Assembly (NCBI GenBank): GCA_965655795.1
Contig: CBFHHY010000001.1
Span: 302,708-366,707 of the forward strand
Source of the DNA: TMED14 sp002167805
GTDB lineage: Bacteria > Bacteroidota > Bacteroidia > Flavobacteriales > Schleiferiaceae
Reading direction: 5' to 3'
DNA: 64,000 nt
Part shown: positions 60,792 to 64,000 of the stretch, in pieces
How positions within the stretch are numbered: the stretch's first letter is position 1
How the letters are laid out: each line of letters begins with the position of its first letter
Translations under genes and position numbers: made by a program
Notes under the pieces: generated by a model
Databases searched by the model: none
The model's input: only the letters and a program-made list of their open reading frames with translations
Told to the model about the DNA's origin: nothing

Positions 60792-63147
60792 GTTTATTTT
60801 AATCATTATTATTCTTTTAATGCTTCCGTTGGTTGCGGAGGCTCAGAACGTATTCGCTCGTAAAAATTTAACTTCTGTAAGCATAGATCAGCTAGGTGAA
60901 GATGAGATTATTTTGTTTAAGCAAAGTTTTGAAGCAAAAAATATGACACCTTCTGAGGCCTTCAAGGATTTGGAGAAGAAGGGCATGTCGGAAGCTGAGA
61001 TAAGGAAATTGCGATTGAGATTAGCTGAAGCGGGACAAGTTGATCCAGGAGAACAGGCTCAAATTTTAACAATGAAATTACTTCGTCTTCAAGACTCATT
61101 AAAGGATTATCAAAAGGAGTCAAGTCAACTGATGGGCTTAGAGCGATTATACGCTTTAGATTCAAATGTTTTTGGTGCAAGTTTGTTTCGTAATAAAAAT
61201 CTCGACTTTGCACCCAACTTGACTATCGCCACTCCTCCTACTTATATCGTTGGAAATGGTGACGTTTTGTCTCTAACTATTTATGGTTATCAGGAATTAA
61301 ACGTGGATGTCCCCGTCGGAGTCGATGGGAATCTAAATATACCTTACTCTGGAGTAGTAAATATATCAGGTTTAACTCTAGAGGCTGCAAAAGCAAAGAT
61401 TTTTCAGAGATTAAGTAGAAATGGATACAATACGCTGAAAAATGGGAAATCAGAACTCTCTATTACATTAAAAGAAATTAGAAATGTAGATGTCACAGTT
61501 GTAGGGGCTAAGGTACCAGGAAGATATTCAGTTCCAGGCATTGCCTCCCCATATCATGTTCTCCATTTAGCTGGAGGTCCAGCCTCCAAGGGTAGTTATC
61601 GAGAAGTGTCGCAGATTAGAAATGGAGAAGTTGTCGGCACAATAGACTTGTATGACTTATTGGGTAGCGGTAAGAAGTCGGATGATTTGAGGTTAGAGGA
61701 TGGTGATGTCATATTTATTCCCTCTTATGACGGTCGGGTAATACTCGATGGTGAATTTAAAAACCCAATGACTTATGAAATTAAAGAAGGAGAATTGCTA
61801 AGTTCAATCTTGTCTTTATCGGGAGGCTTTTCAGAGCAGGCTTTTAAGGAAAAACTATATCTTGAAAGAGTTGGGAAATATGGATTTGTCTCTTATTCCA
61901 TTCCAAAATCTGAGTTTGATTCCTTTATTCTTAAAGGCGGAGACCATTTAATTGCAGATACATTAAATGATAGATATAGAAATCGTGTGGCGATCTCAGG
62001 AGGGGTTCAAATTAGTGGATACTATGGTGCATACGAAGGTCTTACGATAGCGGAATTAATCAGAATTGCAGGAGGATATCGAGAAGATGGTATAAGGAGC
62101 TCTGTGGTAATTTCTAGCATGGACACCTTGGGTTCAAGGAGTTACAAAAATGTTCCAAATTCTTTGTTTTCAACTTTTACCATTAGTGAAGGAGATTCTG
62201 TTTTAATTCCTTTAAATGAATATTTTGAAAGAAAGCAGTTTTTTACAATTTCAGGAGAGGTGAAAAATCCTGGACGAATAAATTGGGGAAAGGGCGTCTC
62301 TGCATTCGATGCAATTATTCTTTCTGAGGGCTTTACGGGTGACGCTGATATGAATAATATTGAGATCACCACAAAGGATAAGGGCAGTAGGTTATTTAAT
62401 ACGATCTCCGTGTCTCTTGAACAGTCAAAGCAGATAAAGCTGGAGTCAGGAGACTTGGTTTCTATTAAGAAAATCAGAGTTCGTGACAATGTAGCATTTG
62501 TTAATATTTCCGGAGAGGTTGAGAGTCAAGGTTCTTTTGGGTTAAAAAAACCTTATGAAGATCTTTTTGAAATTCTTGATCGTACTGGGGGATTAACTGA
62601 CTTTGCTGATGAATATGGTGCATTTTTAATCCGAAGATCGGAAGTCTCCGCTTCCGATAGTTCTTTTTTAGGTTCCAATAATTATGAATATAGAGACAGT
62701 CGATATTTTAAGTTAGACACCATTTCAATTTCACAAAAAGCATTGAAGGGTAGTGTCAAGTTTACTGTGCAGGACATGGACGAGATTCATATTCCTGGTA
62801 AAAGTACAATTGTCCGTATTCAAGGACAGGTAAATGCAAAAAAGACTGTTTCCTATTCGGCGTTAATTAATTTTAATGGGTATTTAAGAATGGCTGGAGG
62901 AGTGTCAGAGGAAGGAGTCTCGAAGAAGGCTTTTGTGGTTTATCCGAATGGTTCAACCCGGTCGACTCGGAAATTTTTGGGTCGTAAAATTCGCCCCAGG
63001 ATTGTTCCAGGTTCAACGATTATTGTCCCTCAAAAGTCATACGATCAAGAAAAAGGTGTTTCACCAGCAGAGCTAGCTGCAATTTCAGGAGCATTAGCTT
63101 CCATAAGTACAATGGCTATAGCGGTCGTTCAACTTTTGAGACCATGA
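60781..63147 (+). CDS. Polysaccharide export protein, long Wza-like with six SLBB repeats
   Basis: A 788-residue outer-membrane exporter. It starts with a signal peptide (residues 1-21, ending A-E-A-Q) at the ATG at 60781, preferred to an in-frame start 27 bp earlier because only it begins with the signal. After a helical region a Poly_export domain starts at about 160 (Y-I-V-G-N-G-D-V-L-S-L-T-I-Y-G), followed by six SLBB repeats, each with a G-x-(V/F)-x-x-P-G-x-(Y/I) strand and a (A/S)-G-G end. The last 25 residues are hydrophobic, suggesting a membrane-spanning C-terminal helix as in Wza. E. coli Wza is about half as long. No acylated cysteine follows the signal, unlike Wza. It overlaps the Wzz-like gene by 4 bp. 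Confidence 0.9.
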   Translation: MKNKFILIIIILLMLPLVAEAQNVFARKNLTSVSIDQLGEDEIILFKQSFEAKNMTPSEAFKDLEKKGMSEAEIRKLRLRLAEAGQVDPGEQAQILTMKLLRLQDSLKDYQKESSQLMGLERLYALDSNVFGASLFRNKNLDFAPNLTIATPPTYIVGNGDVLSLTIYGYQELNVDVPVGVDGNLNIPYSGVVNISGLTLEAAKAKIFQRLSRNGYNTLKNGKSELSITLKEIRNVDVTVVGAKVPGRYSVPGIASPYHVLHLAGGPASKGSYREVSQIRNGEVVGTIDLYDLLGSGKKSDDLRLEDGDVIFIPSYDGRVILDGEFKNPMTYEIKEGELLSSILSLSGGFSEQAFKEKLYLERVGKYGFVSYSIPKSEFDSFILKGGDHLIADTLNDRYRNRVAISGGVQISGYYGAYEGLTIAELIRIAGGYREDGIRSSVVISSMDTLGSRSYKNVPNSLFSTFTISEGDSVLIPLNEYFERKQFFTISGEVKNPGRINWGKGVSAFDAIILSEGFTGDADMNNIEITTKDKGSRLFNTISVSLEQSKQIKLESGDLVSIKKIRVRDNVAFVNISGEVESQGSFGLKKPYEDLFEILDRTGGLTDFADEYGAFLIRRSEVSASDSSFLGSNNYEYRDSRYFKLDTISISQKALKGSVKFTVQDMDEIHIPGKSTIVRIQGQVNAKKTVSYSALINFNGYLRMAGGVSEEGVSKKAFVVYPNGSTRSTRKFLGRKIRPRIVPGSTIIVPQKSYDQEKGVSPAELAAISGALASISTMAIAVVQLLRP

Positions 63148-64000
63148 GTACATCATTTAAGGATTTCATTGGAGGAAAGAGTACCCTTGGAGATTGGCTT
63201 CTGTCGATTTTAGGGGTTCGGGATTTACTTTTGAAGAGATGGAGATCATGGGTTTTTGTGACTTTGCTTGGTCTTTCTCTTGGAGCATTATATGGTTATT
63301 TCCATCCTCAAAAATTCAAGGCAGAGTTGTTAATCGCTGTCGAAGATGACGATTCCAATGGCTGGCAGATGATTCTTCAACAATTTGGCATTGATGTTGG
63401 AGGTAACAACCCAGGAGGAATTTTTAAAGGTGAGTCGCTGCTAAAGCTTTTCGCCACAAGGAATCAAGTGGAAAAAACACTACTTAGAGAAGTCAATTTT
63501 GATGATGGAACTAGGGGACTTTTAGCTAACAGAGTATGGAAATCAACTTCTCATTCAGATAAGAAGGTTTTCGAAAACCTTTATTTTAAGAAAAACCGGA
63601 ACGATTATGACAACCTCGAGGATTCAGCGATGTTTCTAACTTATGAGTATGTCATAGATGAAGTTATTTCTGCTCAAAAGCCGGAAAAAAAACTTAGCTT
63701 GATTCAATTGAGTGCCGTTCATGGAGATAAATACCTGGCGAAGGCATTGACAAGCGAGCTTATTGATGAAACATCGAAATATTATATTGAGCTTTTAACA
63801 AAAAAAGCGAGATTAAATTTGCAGGTTTTGCAGAAAGAAGCGGATTCGGTGCAAATGATGATGCAAAACAATATGGCCTCATCTGCAACTTCTTCAGATT
63901 TAAATATAAATCCCAATAGAGCGTCTCTAAGAGTAGACCAAAATCGATCCCTTGTGGATCTTCAAATTAGTGTCTCTCTTTACGGTGAGATCATTAAGAA
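63144..64000 (+). CDS. Wzz-like chain-length determinant (polysaccharide co-polymerase), 3' end outside window
   Basis: An open frame from the ATG at 63144 runs to the window end without a stop, giving 285 residues. It begins with a short cytoplasmic region, one membrane span at about 38-55 (W-V-F-V-T-L-L-G-L-S-L-G-A-L-Y-G), then a periplasmic Wzz domain start (F-K-A-E-L-L-I-A-V-E-D-D) and a coiled-coil-like region (about 200-260, L-N-L-Q-V-L-Q-K-E-A). This is the architecture of inner-membrane co-polymerases that partner Wza-like exporters. Whether it carries a C-terminal kinase domain cannot be seen. Its ATGA overlap with the exporter shows co-translation. Confidence 0.85.
   Translation, partial: MSTSFKDFIGGKSTLGDWLLSILGVRDLLLKRWRSWVFVTLLGLSLGALYGYFHPQKFKAELLIAVEDDDSNGWQMILQQFGIDVGGNNPGGIFKGESLLKLFATRNQVEKTLLREVNFDDGTRGLLANRVWKSTSHSDKKVFENLYFKKNRNDYDNLEDSAMFLTYEYVIDEVISAQKPEKKLSLIQLSAVHGDKYLAKALTSELIDETSKYYIELLTKKARLNLQVLQKEADSVQMMMQNNMASSATSSDLNINPNRASLRVDQNRSLVDLQISVSLYGEIIK

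Noticed and set aside
1..64000. Classical defence system, prophage, insertion sequence, CRISPR array or tRNA-linked island
   Set aside because: No transposase, integrase, nuclease-helicase cluster, repeat-spacer pattern, tRNA-like cloverleaf or attachment repeats were recognised; the genes are largely chromosomal housekeeping, surface and glycan genes.

Overview
The window is AT-rich chromosomal DNA from a member of the Bacteroidota, most likely a marine or aquatic Flavobacteriales-type bacterium. The evidence is: several very long secreted proteins ending in type IX secretion (T9SS) sorting domains of type A and of the gliding-motility (CHU_C) type B; a GldI-like lipoprotein gene; Bacteroidota gene neighbourhoods such as dapF-GNAT-mltG, recF-DUF721, ndk-DHH phosphoesterase-gldI-PPIase and TPR-DUF368-aroE-DUF349; and exact matches to the Bacteroidota -7 promoter element TAnnTTTG in front of several genes. 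No rRNA, tRNA, CRISPR array, insertion sequence or prophage was seen. The DNA is almost entirely coding, and the largest intergenic stretch is about 200 bp.

Layout. 1-1.8 kb: tail of dapF, a GNAT acetyltransferase and mltG. 1.8-3.9 kb (-): a ClpB disaggregase without the N-terminal domain. 4.1-8.9 kb (-): a 1603-residue T9SS cargo protein. 8.9-11.7 kb (-): a tightly coupled trio of FAH-family hydrolase, DnaQ-like exonuclease and 2-oxoacid dehydrogenase E2. 11.7-14.1 kb (-): a membrane-anchored GT2 glycosyltransferase and recR. 14.2-16.2 kb (+): a sodium:solute symporter and a GNAT. 16.2-21.1 kb (-): a 1628-residue T9SS subtilase. 21.2-25.0 kb (+): a secreted PIG-L deacetylase overlapping a second symporter. 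25.0-29.7 kb (-): YkgJ-type protein, thioredoxin-like protein, phosphohexomutase, ribH and a TPR membrane protein. 29.8-31.2 kb (+): recF and a DUF721/DciA-like gene. 31.2-31.7 kb (-): ndk. 31.7-35.7 kb (+): DHH phosphoesterase, three consecutive peptidyl-prolyl isomerase genes (GldI-like plus two cyclophilin-FKBP fusions) and a SemiSWEET. 35.7-42.6 kb (-): one operon of TPR protein, DUF368 lipid-carrier transporter, aroE, DUF349 and uvrB. 42.8-45.4 kb (+): glmM and a cysteine desulfurase. 45.4-49.8 kb (-): a THUMP-like methyltransferase and a 1076-residue type B T9SS protein. 49.9-56.3 kb (+): a 2117-residue T9SS protein of alternating FN3 and MAM-like modules. 56.4-59.1 kb (+): TerC, PlsC-type acyltransferase and a Wzx-like flippase. 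59.3-64 kb (+): the start of an extracellular polysaccharide operon (initiating sugar transferase, GT2, long Wza-like exporter, Wzz-like co-polymerase cut by the window end).

How it fits together. The window mixes housekeeping genes (cell-wall precursors, repair and recombination, cofactors) with envelope functions. Four giant T9SS cargo proteins, periplasmic or outer-membrane folding helpers and the capsule/exopolysaccharide genes point to a cell that invests heavily in its surface. The T9SS translocon itself is not in the window. Nothing looks like a classical defence island. The less ordinary points are the N-domain-less ClpB with an inverted repeat in front of it, the tandem dual-family immunophilins next to gldI, the MAM/FN3 module expansion, and promoter elements placed so close to start codons that recR and recF may be made from leaderless transcripts.
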